Origin: Lutraria lutraria
Lineage: Eukaryota; Mollusca; Bivalvia; Venerida; Mactridae
Assembly: GCA_964023205.1 (NCBI GenBank)
Contig: OZ026844.1
Coordinates: 13,626,790 to 13,690,789 of the forward strand
DNA length: 64,000 nucleotides
Direction: 5' to 3'
Shown here piece after piece: positions 12,690-25,083 of this stretch. Position 1 is the first letter of the stretch; each line of letters opens with the position of its first letter. The notes below the pieces were generated by a model. It did not search any database, was not told where the DNA came from, and saw nothing but the letters and a program-made list of their open reading frames with translations. The translations under genes were made by a program, and so were the position numbers.

Positions 12690-13122
12690 TTTTTACTTGT
12701 ATCAACTGTATCTGTTAGGCCTATGAAATTACCGTGGCTGTGTTTTTTATGAAAATATCCGTTATTTCAGTGGGTGGGGAAGTAAAAGACTTTGCACTAC
12801 TTTTGTTTTTACATACGATCAACTAAATAAATCTGACCATGTAGCATGTTGTAAACCCGCGCAAAAGTACTTCAGTAACAATCCCAATTAAGACCGTGAC
12901 CGGCGATTCGAACCTGACTATTGATAGAAATATTGTTCGACGCCTTGGTGTGTTTATCTTTTTGACAGCGTATAGTGATAATGATTCGGCTCATTATCAT
13001 ATTATCATTAGTGTATTATTAACCCATTTAATATGCAAAATAATCAATGAGTTTACTACACTCCTGCACTGTGGATCATGTTATAAAAAACAAATCTACA
13101 TGAAAAGTCTAAATCATAATTA
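12690..13122. other. Unassigned sequence before the mariner relic
   Basis: Nothing recognised. The plus-strand frame at 12896-13132 runs to the mariner boundary and has no motif. Confidence 0.35.
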
Positions 13123-14269
13123 CGAGGCATGATCCAAAATAAACAGGACTATCGCGCTCTCGGCAAAACTTATGGTTCAATTGTCAATTATTAAACATAT
13201 TTTTATACCGCTATCCAATCTGTTTGAATTTTGACTAAAAATATTCGACCGTATTTCGGCAATGACGCTATGTATAACCATGGTAACATGTACCCGGCGC
13301 ACTAGAAATTTAGATCATGAATATACATCTGATGACACTAATCCTTTAGTCATAGTTCGGTCTTAGCCCATGAAATTCCGCCAAGTCGTCATACAACATA
13401 TATACAACAATGTTAGAAAATATGACGTCATTTGGACGTTGGATTTAAAAATAAACTAGCTTTGTACAAGAAAAGTGACAACGCACAGAACGTCAATATG
13501 TCGACGTCGTACAACACCGAAGTGAGATCTGTAATCAAATTTTGTAAAGAATTAGGCAACACGCCTACACAAACATATAAGATCATACAGGAAACCAGCC
13601 TGAAAAACCGTGTCAGTCGGACCCTGGTTTTCAACTGGCATAAAAGGTTTGTCGATGAACGGGAATCAATTGAAGATGATGCCGGTAGAGGCCGAAAGAG
13701 AAAAAATGGCACAACGTTAATGACGTCAGTTGTGTTGGAATGCTCTAGCCAATGATCAACGACAGACAATAAGGGGCTTGGCAAACATGTTTGACTTGGG
13801 CCACGAAATATCACGTGGATAGACGAGTGCAAGAATCCAGGGCATTTGTACGGAAGTTTGAGAGGGAAGGAGAGGAGTTCTTGTCAAAGAGAACCTGGCT
13901 CTGGTTTTATGACCCTGAAGTGAAGTCTTAATCAGCAGTGTGTAAAAGAGTTGGATCACCGCCTCCAAAGAAGGCACAAGTTTGTAAAAGTGGTGTAAAG
14001 TACATGTTTATCATGTTTGCTGACATACATGGCATGATCCTAAACCATGCAGTCCCCAACAATACGTTGTTGACGTCACTGTTCGCCGGACAGACAATAG
14101 TGCTCTGATAAATATCTCTGTATAATTTGTTTATGTTGTACATTATAGTTCATATTAATACAGAATGTAGCGGAAAGATTCCGCATTATCTTGATGTAAT
14201 TTTCTATCTTCTTTATTGAACCACATTTATGCAGCGACAATAGTCCTGTTTATTTTGGATCATCCCTCA
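13123..14269 (+). mobile_element. mariner element, degenerate (1.15 kb)
   Basis: The terminal inverted repeats match over about 30 bp (left CGAGGCATGATCCAAAATAA, right its near-exact inverse) and TA flanks both ends (13121-13122, 14270-14271). These are the hallmarks of a Tc1/mariner insertion. The interior holds broken transposase coding sequence (separate entry). Its N-terminal region resembles that of the mariner at 48686-50437. Confidence 0.88.
13432..14075 (+). pseudogene. mariner transposase pseudogene
   Basis: An N-terminal helix-turn-helix of the mariner HTH_48 type is visible at 13498-13720: RSVIKFCKELGNTPTQTYKI, then FNWHKRF and ESIEDDAGRGRKRK. About 120 codons in the middle are missing. 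Coding resumes at about 13858 (GEEFLSKRTWLWFYDPE, the segment following the first catalytic aspartate). A stop follows and then SPPPKKA and FADIHGMILNHAVPNN at 13955-14065. The region of the second and third catalytic aspartates is absent. The copy is inactive through frameshifts, a stop and deletions. Confidence 0.85.
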
Positions 14270-14339
14270 TATATGCAGTTTTCATGAAAAAATTGATAAA
14301 AACAATATTAATAATCAACAAACTGCTTAAAACATGTAA

Positions 14340-15115
14340 AACAAGAGGGCCAAGATGGCCCTATATCGCTCACATGAAATCACTGTTCACTCATTAAAAC
14401 ATTGTTTTGAACCGGTGACCTAGTTTTTGAACCCAGACGACCTATATTCGAATTTGTCTTACATATCATTAAGACAAACAGTCTGACTAGGTTTGGTGAA
14501 GATACGATCAAAATTTGACATCTACAGTGTTAATAAGGTTTTCCTAAGATTTGACCTTGTGACCTGGTTTTTGACCCTAATATCATTAAGACAAACAATC
14601 TGACAAGGTTTGGCCAAGATCCAATCAAAACCATGACATTTAAAGCTTTTACAAGATTTTTACCTAAGATTTTACCTTGTGACCCAGTTTTTGAACCCGG
14701 CTGACCCATGTTCATCCTTGACCCACATATCATTGAGGCAAACATTTTGACAAGGTTTGGTGAAGATCCAATTAAAACTGTGACATCTACAGTGTTAACA
14801 AAGTTTTCCTAAGATTTGACCTGGTGACCTAGTTATTGACCCCAGATGACCCATATTTATACTTGAACGTTATATCATTAAAACAAACGATTTGACAAAG
14901 TTTGGTGAAGATCCAATAATAACTGTGAAATCTACAGTGTTAACATGGTTTTTCATAAGATTTGACCTAGCGACCTAGTTTTTGACCCAAGATGACCCAT
15001 GTTCGAACACGTCCAAGATATTATGAAGACAAACATTCTGACAAGGTTTCATGATCATCCAATCAAAACAGTGACTTCTAGAGTGTTCACAAGGTTTTCC
15101 AGCAATTTGCCCTAG
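14340..15115 (+). repeat. Type A dispersed repeat, copy 3, left part
   Basis: It starts AACAAGAGGGCCAAGATGGC and runs through tandem monomers until 'agcaatttgccctag' at 15115, where a large inverted-repeat element begins. The same repeat resumes at 19765. One monomer here is shortened (about 14575-14580, where 'ggtgacccatatttgaactt' is deleted relative to copy 2). Confidence 0.88.
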
Positions 15116-16875
15116 GGCCATTATAAATTAATTGCTTGATTATCATCCAATTTTTCTCAAAAAGGGGGCGGGGGGTAGAATTTAATTTTTTAATTTTTAT
15201 TTTTCCAAAAACCTTATTGAGACCAGAGTATATATGGGAAATACAAAACAAAATACTGATAACTGTCCTTCCGTTTACTTTAAGTGAGATTCAGCATTTC
15301 TGACATGATAAATAGAAGTATTATGCATTCTGTTGATTTTTCTATCTGTACCCAGGGTAAATCCTAACAACCACAAACATGTCTACATCTTTGAAAACCT
15401 TCCCCTTTTTGGAACCAGAGGCTTCTTCTCAATTAGACACGTATAACAAATGGGATAAATGAGATTTTTCGCCCGGAGTCGAGTTTGGTTGTCACAAAAT
15501 CGTAATACAAGTCAAACAATGACGATACGTCGCTATAATTACATGTGAAACAGTCTTTTCCCATCTTTAATAGGCCGTCATAAACGGCAACAATCAGAAA
15601 AAAACATGTTTTTATTTTCAAGATTTCGGCTGCACAAAAATCAGCTGTTTGACGTATATACTCTTCAATGCGGAGAACACGACAAGTTTACGGCGAGGTG
15701 TAAAACGCGGATCCCGCGGATCCGGATCCAATATAGAACATATAAGGGGGAATATGGAGTGTTACGGATCCATACATAACTTTCTTATTATTTGACAGAA
15801 TAAGACAAAATCGGTATCGAATTAAAGCTGAATATCACAGCTTCATAGGCATATCAGATATTGTAGTTTTTAATGGAAAAACAAACGTGTAGTTAAAGAT
15901 AAAAACTGAGTGTTTTGTCTCGGATCCAGATCTGCAAGATAGAAAAATGGAGTGTTACGGATCCATTCATTACTTTTTTATTTTTTGACAGAATAAGACA
16001 AAATTGGTATTGAATTAAAGCTGAATATCACAGCTTCATATGCATATCAGATATTGAAATACTTAATTGAAAAACAAATGTGTACCTAAAAATAAAAACT
16101 GGGTATTTAGTCCCGGATCCAGCTTTGAAAGGTCTCGGAATTAAAGGACACATTCATGTATCTTTTATATTTGGCATAATGGTATGTTTTTAAACCAAAA
16201 AATGGATCTTTTCACAAAGTTCCTGTATGTCGACCACTATCGTTTTGGCATCAGGTTCAGAAATGTCATTTTCACCAATGACAACACCAATTAAGGACTT
16301 ATCCTTGACAACACCAACTGTCTAAAAATACAGAACAACAAAATATTAATCGGGGAAGAGGAAGTATTCATAGGTATACACGTTCAAGTTCAAACTGTAT
16401 CTATTGTCAAAGTAGTATATTTTACAAAAATATGAGTTTGATAAGAATTCAGATAAAAACAAATATATAACAGTACATCGTACGTCAAAACAAAGTAATA
16501 TATGTCTTTGCACATTTTTGAACAACTTTTTATGTGACCGTGATAAAAATTAGAAGGTTATTCATTACATTTGTAATTATTTTGATAATGGTCACTGGTG
16601 TTTTCAAACAGCGAAAATTAATTAATATATACATTGTACTTTGTCTTTTGTATAGAACATAACAGTATATTATTAAGTATAGTTAAAGAAGTGACAATTG
16701 TTAACTGATCAGTTGTTAAAGACTCGTTCACACATCTAGTGATGGCGATCTAGGTGACAATGAATAAATCAATAAACTTTTTCAGGTGTCAGGTCTACAG
16801 ACCGTGACCAGACAGGATTAATCTGATCAGGGACAATAAAACAATTAATTAAGAGATTAGACTTCATGTGGATTT

Positions 16876-17168
16876 TTTTAAAACAGCTCGTAAACAATTT
16901 CATAGAGCAAAATATCTTTATAAACTACGGCAATCAAATGCAAACAAAGAAAATTAAAGAGTCAAATGTAATTGGAAAATAATAAAAGCAAACAATAACG
17001 AAAATGTTGAATGTGATATAAATGACTTGTTCGACTTTTACAGAGAAAATAATTTTTCAAACAATATCGATGATAATGTACCAGATGGATATAATCAAGA
17101 ACAAGATAACGAAATTAACGTAACTATCAACTCTCCAATAAACGAAAATGAAATATCAACTTTTTAAG
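16876..17168 (+). pseudogene. LINE reverse-transcriptase fragment
   Basis: The plus-strand translation reads RKQFHRAKYLYKLRQSNANK, then a stop, then WKIIKANNNENVECDINDLF and ending NVTINSPINENEIST. This is the linker between the endonuclease and reverse-transcriptase domains typical of CR1/Jockey-like non-LTR elements (the 'WK.I...N..I..PI...EI' pattern). It stops before any catalytic YXDD motif. It lies in the loop of the palindromic element and was presumably captured there. Confidence 0.6.
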
Positions 17169-18126
17169 TACAAATTTGAAAAATAATCTATTTCATCTTC
17201 ACCCTTGTCATCTTTACAATACGCCATGATTCGATTTCGCACACGAAATCATCACTTACCAATAGATATTGGAAATTGAAATTGAAAAGAAGATAGTGGT
17301 AAATAGACATTTCATAATAATTATATTATAATGATAATCCGTAGCAAATAAAGTTCAAGTTGATAAATTAAAAAGAGAAAAGTTATAAGTAGTTTTGGAG
17401 GAAAAAACATAGTATGCAGAAATATATAATTTCATAATAGAATTTCCTCTTAACAATTAATACACGTGAACAATAAAGACCTTTACTATATACATTTCAA
17501 TGTTGGAAATATTTCATTCATCACTTTCATCTCTTTTCTTTTGTTCCCTCATTTTGTCATGAAAGTGATATGAGTGTAATAAAGGAATTTCTCCTTTAAA
17601 AGCCGACCGTTGTGTAAATAATTGAAATGCAATATTGTATCTTAATTAATTATCTTTCTCAAAATAAACTCATATAATAACATTATTTAATTGAAGTGTA
17701 TAAAATTCTATAAATTTAATTTATTAAATAAACCTTTTTGTACAAAAAAGTTCTATACAGCCATGGTTTCAAGCTATTATAACTTATTGCAGAACTGGAT
17801 TCGGGAATGAATACTGATTCTTCATTTTATTACATTGTACATGCTTGATTTTCCATTAAATACTACAATATCTAATATGTATATAAAGCTATTATATTCA
17901 GCTTTAAATCTGTACCAAAATGTCAAATAATAAAGAAGATATGTATTGATCCGTAACACTCCATTTTTCTATCTTGCAGATCTGGATCCGGGACAAAATG
18001 CTCATTTTTTATCTTTAATTACACGTTTGTTTTTCCATTAAAAACTAAAATATCTGATATGCCTATGTAGCTGTGATATTCAGCTTTAATTCAATACCAA
18101 TTTTGTTTTATTCTGTCAAAAAATAA

Positions 18127-19287
18127 AACAAGAGGGCCAAGATGGCCCTATATCGCTCACATGACAATCACTGTTCACTCATTAAAACATTGTTTTGAAC
18201 CAGTGACCTAGTTTTTGACCCCAGACGACCTATGTTCGAATTTGTCTTACATATCATTAAGACAAACAGTCTGACTAGGTTTGGTGAAGATACGATCAAA
18301 ATTTGACATCTACAGTGTTAATAAGGTTTTCCTAAGATTTGACCTTGTGACCTGGTTTTTGACCCTAGGTGACCCATATTTGAACTTGTCCTTAATATCA
18401 TTAAGACAAACAATCTGACAAGGTTTGGCCAAGATCCAATTAAAAGCGTGACATTTAGAGCTTTTACAAGACTTTTACCTAAGATTTGACCTGGTGATCC
18501 AGTTTTCGAACCGGGCTGACCCATGTTCATCCTTGACCCATATATCATTGAGGCAAACATTTTGACAAGGTTTGGTGAAGATCCAATTAAAACTGTGACA
18601 TCTACAGTGTTAACAAAGTTTTCCTAAGATTTGACCTGGTGACCTAGTTATTGACCCCAGATGACCCATATTTATACTTGACTGTTATATCATTAAAACA
18701 AACGATTTGACAAAGTTTGGTGAAGATCCAATAATAACTGTGAAATCTACAGTGTTAACATGGTTTTTCACAAGATTTGACCTAGCGACCTAGTTTTTGA
18801 CCCAAGATGACCCATGTTCGAACTCATCCAAGATATTATGAAGACAAATATTCTGACAAGGTTTCATGATCATCCAATCAAAACAGTGACTTCTAGAGTG
18901 TTCACAAGGTTTTCCAGCAATTTGCCCTAGTGACCTAATTTTACTACAGAAATTACCCATTTTCAAACTTGACCTACATATTATTGAAATAAACATTCTG
19001 ACAAAGTTTCATGAAGATAAATTCAAAACAGTGATTTCTAAAGTGTTCACAAGGTTTTCCCTTATTTGGCCCCGGTGACCTAGTTTTTGACCCCAAATGG
19101 CCCAATATCGAACTCGTCCGAGATTTTGTTGATATTAACGTTCTGACCCAGTTTTGCTAAAATTGAGCCAAAAATGTGGCCCCTAGTGTGGTCACAACAA
19201 AAAGTTTGACGACGCACGACGCCGGACGCCGGACGGAGAGTGATCCTAATAGCTCACTTTGTCACTTTGTGACATGTGAGCTAAAAA
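18127..19287 (+). repeat. Type A dispersed repeat, copy 4 (nested)
   Basis: Full-length copy with the standard start, the CGCTCACATGACA motif and the GTGACATGTGAGCTAAAAA end. It splits a unit of the palindromic element: the unit ends 'ctgtcaaaaaataaa' before it and resumes 'aagttatgaatggatccg' after it. The intact sister unit at 19466-19498 shows the uninterrupted form. The insertion is in an A run, so a target duplication cannot be read. Confidence 0.88.
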
Positions 19288-19764
19288 GTTATGAATGGAT
19301 CCGTAACACTCCATTTTTCTATCTCGCAGATCTGGATCCGGGACAAAACACTCAGTTTTTATCTTTAATTACACGTTTGTTTTTCCATTAAAAACTACAA
19401 TATCTGTTATGCCTATGAAGCTGTGATATTCAACTTTAATTCGATACCAATTTTGTCTTACTCTGTCAAATAATAAAAAAGTTATGTATGGATCCGTAAC
19501 ACTCCATATTCCCCCCTATATGTTCTATATTGGATCCGGATCCGGATCCACGGGATCCGCGTTTTACACCTGGCCAAGTTTACTATGCGACAATATATAG
19601 CATACACTTATACGGCACATTTTACTAATATGCGGCACCCATTGACGGATAGGTTTTCCTCGTGATTTTTAAAAAAAAAAATTTTCAAAATAAAATTTGT
19701 CGGGGCGGCACTAAAAATAGGGGGCGGGCCGGGATGATAATCAAGCAATTAATTTATAATGGCC

Positions 19765-20131
19765 TAGTGACCTAATTTTACTACAGAAATTACCCATTAT
19801 CAAACTTGACCTACATATTATTAAAATAAACATTCTGACAAAGTTTCATGAAGATAAAGTCAAAACAGTGATTTCTAAAGTGTTCACAAGGTTTTCCCTT
19901 ATTTGGCCCTGGTGACCTAGTTTTTGACCCCAAATGGCCCAATATCGAACTCGTCCGAGATTTTGTTGATATTAACGTTCTGACCCAGTTTTGTTAAAAT
20001 TGAGCCAAAAATGTGGCCCCTAGTGTGGTCACAACAAAAAGTTTGACGACGCACACCGCACGAGGCCGGACGCCTGACGGAGAGTGATCCTAATAGCTCA
20101 CTTTGTCACTTTGTGACATGTGAGCTAAAAA
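19765..20131 (+). repeat. Type A dispersed repeat, copy 3, right part
   Basis: It resumes with 'tagtgacctaattttactac', exactly where the left part stopped, and ends with the standard GTGACATGTGAGCTAAAAA. Joined to 14340-15115 it makes one repeat of about 1.14 kb. Confidence 0.88.
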
Positions 20132-21477
20132 TTACTATTATTTTCAGCGATAAATATGATATCGGACCTATGTGGCACCGGTATCATAATTTAATGGCAG
20201 CTGCTGCATGGGTTCATGTGTTTTGTACAACATGGGACCAACCAGAGACGTATAATACAAGAGATAGGCAACTACGCGAAATCTCCCAATATCTCGTATG
20301 TCAATCGCGATATTTAGCGTGATCGTTCAGTTCGGTATATAGTACGTCTACACGGTACGAGTCCGGATAGTGTTGTCGATTATACAGTATATATAAATAA
20401 TGGCAATTCGGAAAGGGCATGCGAGTGACATTATCGAAAACAAAAAGACTTATAATAATATTTAATATTATAGAGACGCTGATCCATAGCTGTCAGAATT
20501 TAGGGTCTTCAATATATCTATGCTGTTTTCGACTATACAATATGACCGATTTTTTATTGATGCTTGTGTACAATGTGGATTATTCTGTTTAGCGACATAA
20601 AATAATTTCCTTAAAAAATGAAATTTATAGACCTCATTCATTGTTCATCAGTCAACACCTCTCACTTATTTTTGAAGGTGTGAAGTTGGTATATTGTCCT
20701 TATATAAACACGACATGCAGTTGCCAATTATATTTTTTCTCTGTCTTTGTAATTTATTTTCTGAGTAACACTAGTAATTACATCACGTCTTCCTCAGACT
20801 TTCTCTCATGGCATGACGAATGTCTAGATTTAAGATTACTTTTGGTGAATATACCGATTATGGAAACAATTAATCTGTTTCCAACAAACAACAGTTGGAA
20901 ACTGACAATGTCACCAAAAAACATGTATGTCTGAATCATCTTAAAGATAACAGATCTATGGATTTTCTTATTTTTTGTGGAATTTTGTTACTAATGCTGC
21001 ATATAGATGTTCGGCGAGTTGCTTATCTATTAATATGTCATCGTATAATATTATTAATATCAACATGAACCATATTGAAAAAAAAATGATTTTACCCCCG
21101 GTAGTTTTTTTTTCAATGTCATACATTTTGTTATTTTGTCAAGCCTTTGAAGTTAACATCAAGTGGCTATCTTGTGTGAAAATTTGTTTTGTTTACCATA
21201 TTAGGGATTATGCAATCAAGGGAATTACTGGTCCCAGAACAGTATGGGTCCATAGATATCATCAGAAACATGTGTCACTAAAAGTTTTATGGTCATGCAT
21301 TGTTTATTACAGCTGACATGCGTGACACTTCAAGACTAATATATGTGTACAATCAGGTAACATTCAAGAATGAAAAATCAATTATTTAAAAACAACAATG
21401 TGTTTGCGAAAAAGAAATACCCAATAAATCACGAAGTTTACTTGAAAAACTACAGGTGTCAAATAAATCAGTAGAAT

Positions 21478-21610
21478 AATATATATATATATTTAACTTT
21501 CAAGGGCTGAAATTAAATATTTCAAAGAATATACATTAAAACAGACAAAATATATTGATATATTTCTATACTGTGTGTGCGTGGTGTGTGTGTGGGTGTG
21601 TGTGTGTTTT
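21478..21610. repeat. Microsatellites (AT)n and (GT)n
   Basis: A TA-dinucleotide run at about 21478-21491 and an interrupted GT run at about 21573-21609 lie just before the tandem array. The minus-strand frame at 21493-21675 only reads through the GT run. Confidence 0.8.
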
Positions 21611-21699
21611 ATGACATATTTCTTTTCCCTGACGGAAGTTTCAAGCTTGTCAGACATGTTTTTACCTTTTCGCAAAGTCTCACTGTCTGAAAAAAAATA

Positions 21700-23015
21700 T
21701 GATTATCGCAGTCTAAAATACTGGAATTAGAGAAATCAAGCTAACACCAGCCTAACAGTTCTCAAATTTTAGCAGCTACAGGTTTCTAGACATATGTTGT
21801 TATTTGGCATTGAATTTCACTTTCATTCTTTAAAGGGTAATTAACCATTTTAAATTTGAATTCCGAGACAAATATCCTCATTTAAGTGTTGAAACTGCTG
21901 GCAACCATCAATTACAGATTATCAAAGTCTAAAATACTGAAATTAAAGAAATCAAACGATAAGTTCTCAAGTTTTAGCGACTACAGTTTTGATGTTATGA
22001 CCCGGCCTAGAATTTAACTGAAACTTTCAGTCTTTAAAGGGTAGCCAATTTATATTTTAATTCTGAGGCAAATATCCTCATTTGAGAGTGTTGAAACTTC
22101 GGGCAACCATCAATCACACATTATCACAGTCTAAAATAATGGAATTATAGAAATAAAGCTAATAGTTCTCAAGTTTTAGCGAGTACAGTTTTGATGTTAT
22201 GAATCGGCCAGGAATTTCACTGAAACTTTCAGTCTTTAAAGCGTAACCATTTTAAATTTGAATTCTGAGGCAAATATCTTCATTTAAGAGTGCTGAAACT
22301 TCGGGCAACCATCAACCACATATCAACAAAGTCAAAATAACTTGAATTATAGAAATCAAACGAATAGTTCTAAAGTTTTAGCGAGTACAGTTTTGATGTA
22401 TTTGCTAGGCCTAGAACTTCACTCGAATAATCAGACTTTAAGGGTGACATCAGTTTAAACATAGATTAAGATATATAATCGAATCTGAGAGCATTGAAAC
22501 TTCGGGCAACCATCAATCATGTATCAACAAAGTCAAAAAAAATTGAAGTTTTGAAATCCAGCCATTAGTTTTCGAGTTTTAGCGAGTACAGTTTTGATAT
22601 TATGACTCGGTCAGGAATTTCACTGAAACTTTCAGTCTTTAAAGCGTAACCATTTTGATTTGAATTCTGAGGTAATTATCCTCATTTGAGAGGGTAGAAA
22701 CTTCCGGCAACCATCAACCACATATCAACAAAGTCAAAATAACTTGAATCATAGAAATCAAACTAATAGTTCTGAGGTTTTAGCGAGTACAGTTTTGATG
22801 TATTTGCTAGGACTAGAATTTCACTCGAATAATCAGACTTTAAGGGTGACATCAGTTTAAACATAAATTAAGATATATAATCTAATCTGAGAGCATTGAA
22901 ACTTCGGGCAACCATCAATCATGTATCAACAAAGTCAAAATAACTTTAATTATTTAAATCCAGCAATTAGTTCTCGAGTTTTAGCGAGTACAGTTTTGAT
23001 GTTCTGGCCTTCCCC
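21700..23015 (+). repeat. Tandem array, about 200-bp monomers, six to seven copies
   Basis: Each monomer carries 'ttttagcgagtacagttttg', 'actttcagtctttaaagcg', 'gcaaatatcctcattt' and 'cttcgggcaaccatcaa'. The last motif recurs at about 21900, 22100, 22305, 22507, 22706 and 22909, a period of about 200 bp. The array occupies the right half of the 20242-23337 element. Monomers 4 and 6 share variants absent from their neighbours ('tcgaataatcagactttaag'), so a two-monomer unit was probably duplicated. Confidence 0.85.
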
Positions 23016-23342
23016 ACCCACCGCAAGTTACAACGCAAATCCACTCAGTACAGTACTTGTTTATTTCAATGAACTCGTCGAGTATGTAGATAATATATAT
23101 ATACACACACACCCTTAAATGATCTAATAATAATTTTCTAAATTTTATGCATTCAGCTAGTGTTCGATATTAGTGAAGTGAAGTTGTAATTAAGCAACCG
23201 TATCTCAATGATACAAAATGGCGGACGACGGTTGCGGTTGTTGATCGCGTGAGAAATCCCGCGGCGCATACGAGATTTCCCGGTATTTCCTTATCTCAAA
23301 GAACGAGTTGCCTATCTCTTGTATTATACGTCTCTGGACCAA

Positions 23343-24110
23343 CCAAAAAAAAAACATAGGTGCATCATCTAGATATAGGGCCTGTTTTAAAGGTTCATAT
23401 GAAAACTACAGTAGTAACAAGGCATATGTAATACATACTAGTTAAGAATTGATAACTATGTATTATGTCGGTCAATAGCTATTCATAGCTAATGTTATTT
23501 TGTTATATGTCAACCGACTGTAAATAAAAATTTGTATCTTGTATCTAGTATTCATTGAAAGGTATGACCTGCAGCGACCAGGAATCGACCCCGGATTGCC
23601 GGGTTACAAATCCGGTGCACTAACCACTGGACCATGGTCGTGGCTGTGTATGTGTATAACCTCAGGATCAAACCCTGTTCTTCTAGTGCTATCAGCGCTT
23701 TGATTATAACCTGGTTGTAACATATTTTGGAACAAAGAATCATATTAGACTTACTTAGTTCAGTCATTTGACTATAAATAATTGATTGGTAACAAATTTG
23801 GTCAACTCATACCTTAGTCATGTATGTGAATATGTTCTTTTTCCAGGTTTTATGCTTTTTTCCTCACAATAAATACTGACTTTTTCATGCATACTAATTA
23901 TTAGTTTTTATCAAAGATATGACTATGTCAATGCATATCATATTTTAATATAGGATGGTGTCATATATTTAGATTTTAAATACACATAAAACATCAAATA
24001 TCACAGGATAGTAATATTAAATCAAGTACAAGAAAAATCGAGACCTAAGATTCAAAATAGAGAACACAAGCCGAGCTAGCTAATATGATTATTATTATTA
24101 TTATCATATA
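23343..24110. other. Spacer with a possible LINE tail and a tRNA-like sequence
   Basis: Around 23495-23548 'caaccgactgtaaataaaaatttgtatcttgtatc' resembles a non-LTR retrotransposon 3' end with a short 'ttgtatc' repeat tail. The rest is unassigned AT-rich sequence. The minus-strand frame at 23552-23767 reads through the tRNA-like sequence and is not a gene. Confidence 0.4.
23573..23640 (-). other. tRNA-like sequence, Thr(TGT)-like
   Basis: On the minus strand the first and last six bases pair as an acceptor stem (CGACCA with TGGTCG). An A-box-like 'tggtccagtggttagtgc' follows. An anticodon arm CCGG...TTTGTAA...CCGG carries TGT, and the B-box-like 'ggtcgattcct' is close to consensus. The cloverleaf is better kept than in the other two tRNA-like sequences here. 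It could be a tRNA pseudogene or a SINE head. No T-run terminator follows closely. Confidence 0.5.
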
Positions 24111-25057
24111 CAGTAAAACTTCGTTATTACGAGCATCAATATTACGAGCACTAGACTTATCTCGAGGAGATCTTGAAGTCCCGACACTTTTTGTTCTTTC
24201 TTGTATATAAATTCCCATGTTTATTACGAGCATCATTATCTCGATATCTCAAGCACATATCACGGTCCCTTGACTTAATTTTAAGCGTTAATTACCATGA
24301 TTATCTCGAGGAGTGTCATACTGGATATCGTTCACACCTGCATGTAGACCAGCGATCACTGTTTTTTCTACACGTTGTTTAAATTGGTAAATAAAAGAAC
24401 AAATTTTAATCGAGTACTTTGTTTTTCACACCTCATTAAAAATGGACAATGCACTCGTGACTTAAATGACAATGAAACTTGATTTGTTTGTTGCAAGTTT
24501 GCAGTCCAGTTTTTAATATCAAAGTTGATTTATTGCGAGAATTTAAAATTTACGAGATTTTAATGTTGAGCACTTAATTACAAGATTGAAAAGCAGATAC
24601 TAAACAACAATACATATGCAGATAAATCTATGATTCACTTACTGATATCAATAAAGAGAAAAAATAGTGCAAAAAAAACACATTTTGAGTAATCCAGTGA
24701 AAGGCTCATTCTCTTTTAATTTTAGACGTACGTGACATTGACATAAGTAACTTCCATGTTGTGTCACTACTACGTTTCTATCTATGTGAAAAACACCCAA
24801 ACATATGTATGGATAAAAAACTTTATTCAAACGATCAATGCATACTTTATATATTCAACGAACATATATTTTCATCTTACACATTGTGGTGTAAATTTTA
24901 TGTTAGCATTTCGTACTATTACTGTAAATACGCCCATTCACGCGCATGATACATAGTCTATTTTTCATTCAATGAACAAAACCCGTTTATTACGAGCACC
25001 AGGTTTATCTCAAGCAAAAAGTCTGGTCCGATGACTCCTCGAGATAACGAGGTTCTG
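24111..25057. mobile_element. pogo-type non-autonomous element
   Basis: The left end is CAGTAAAACTTCGTTATTAC and the right end is the imperfect inverse (CTCGAGATAACGAGGTTCTG). TA precedes the left end. 'attacgagca' and 'tctcgaggag' motifs occur near both ends. The right end abuts the mariner at 25084 with about 25 bp between. No transposase is present. The open frames inside are short and motif-free. Confidence 0.7.
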
Positions 25058-25083
25058 TCTAAGCACCATGAGCAAACACTATA

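Larger units (their letters stand above)
15116..19764. mobile_element. Large palindromic DNA element inserted in type A copy 3 (4.65 kb)
   Basis: The ends are inverted repeats of about 33 bp (left GGCCATTATAAATTAATTGC, right the exact inverse). TAG is duplicated on each side (15113-15115, 19765-19767), as shown by the intact sister sequence 'gccctagtgacctaatt'. Inside the termini are long, inverted, BamHI-site-rich arms at about 15697-16135 and 17821-19570. They are built of units of about 185 bp with GAGTGTTACGGATCCAT and 'gctgaatatcacagcttcat'. A 3-bp duplication and GG-start termini suggest a PIF/Harbinger relative, but no transposase was found. A type A copy (18127-19287) is nested in the right arm. 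Confidence 0.85.
20242..23337. mobile_element. Inverted-repeat DNA element with tandem core (3.1 kb)
   Basis: The left end CCAGAGACGTATAATACAAG continues 'agataggcaact' and the right end is its inverse. The direct repeat ACCAA flanks it (20237-20241, 23338-23342). A second inverted motif lies inside each end ('gaaatctcccaatatctcg' and 'cgagatttcccgg'). Open frames at 20641-20934 and 20975-21316 have no recognisable domain. The right half is a tandem array (separate entry). No transposase, so non-autonomous. Family unknown. Confidence 0.8.

Noticed and set aside
20641..21316. Two adjacent plus-strand frames (97 and 113 residues) as a possible gene of the 20242-23337 element
   Set aside because: No transposase or other motif, low-complexity hydrophobic composition, and no splice sites joining them sensibly.
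21493..21675. Minus-strand frame with a His-Thr repeat
   Set aside because: It is a read-through of the GT microsatellite.
24045..24956. Clustered short open frames on both strands
   Set aside because: They lie inside a non-autonomous pogo-type element, have no domain and overlap each other on both strands.
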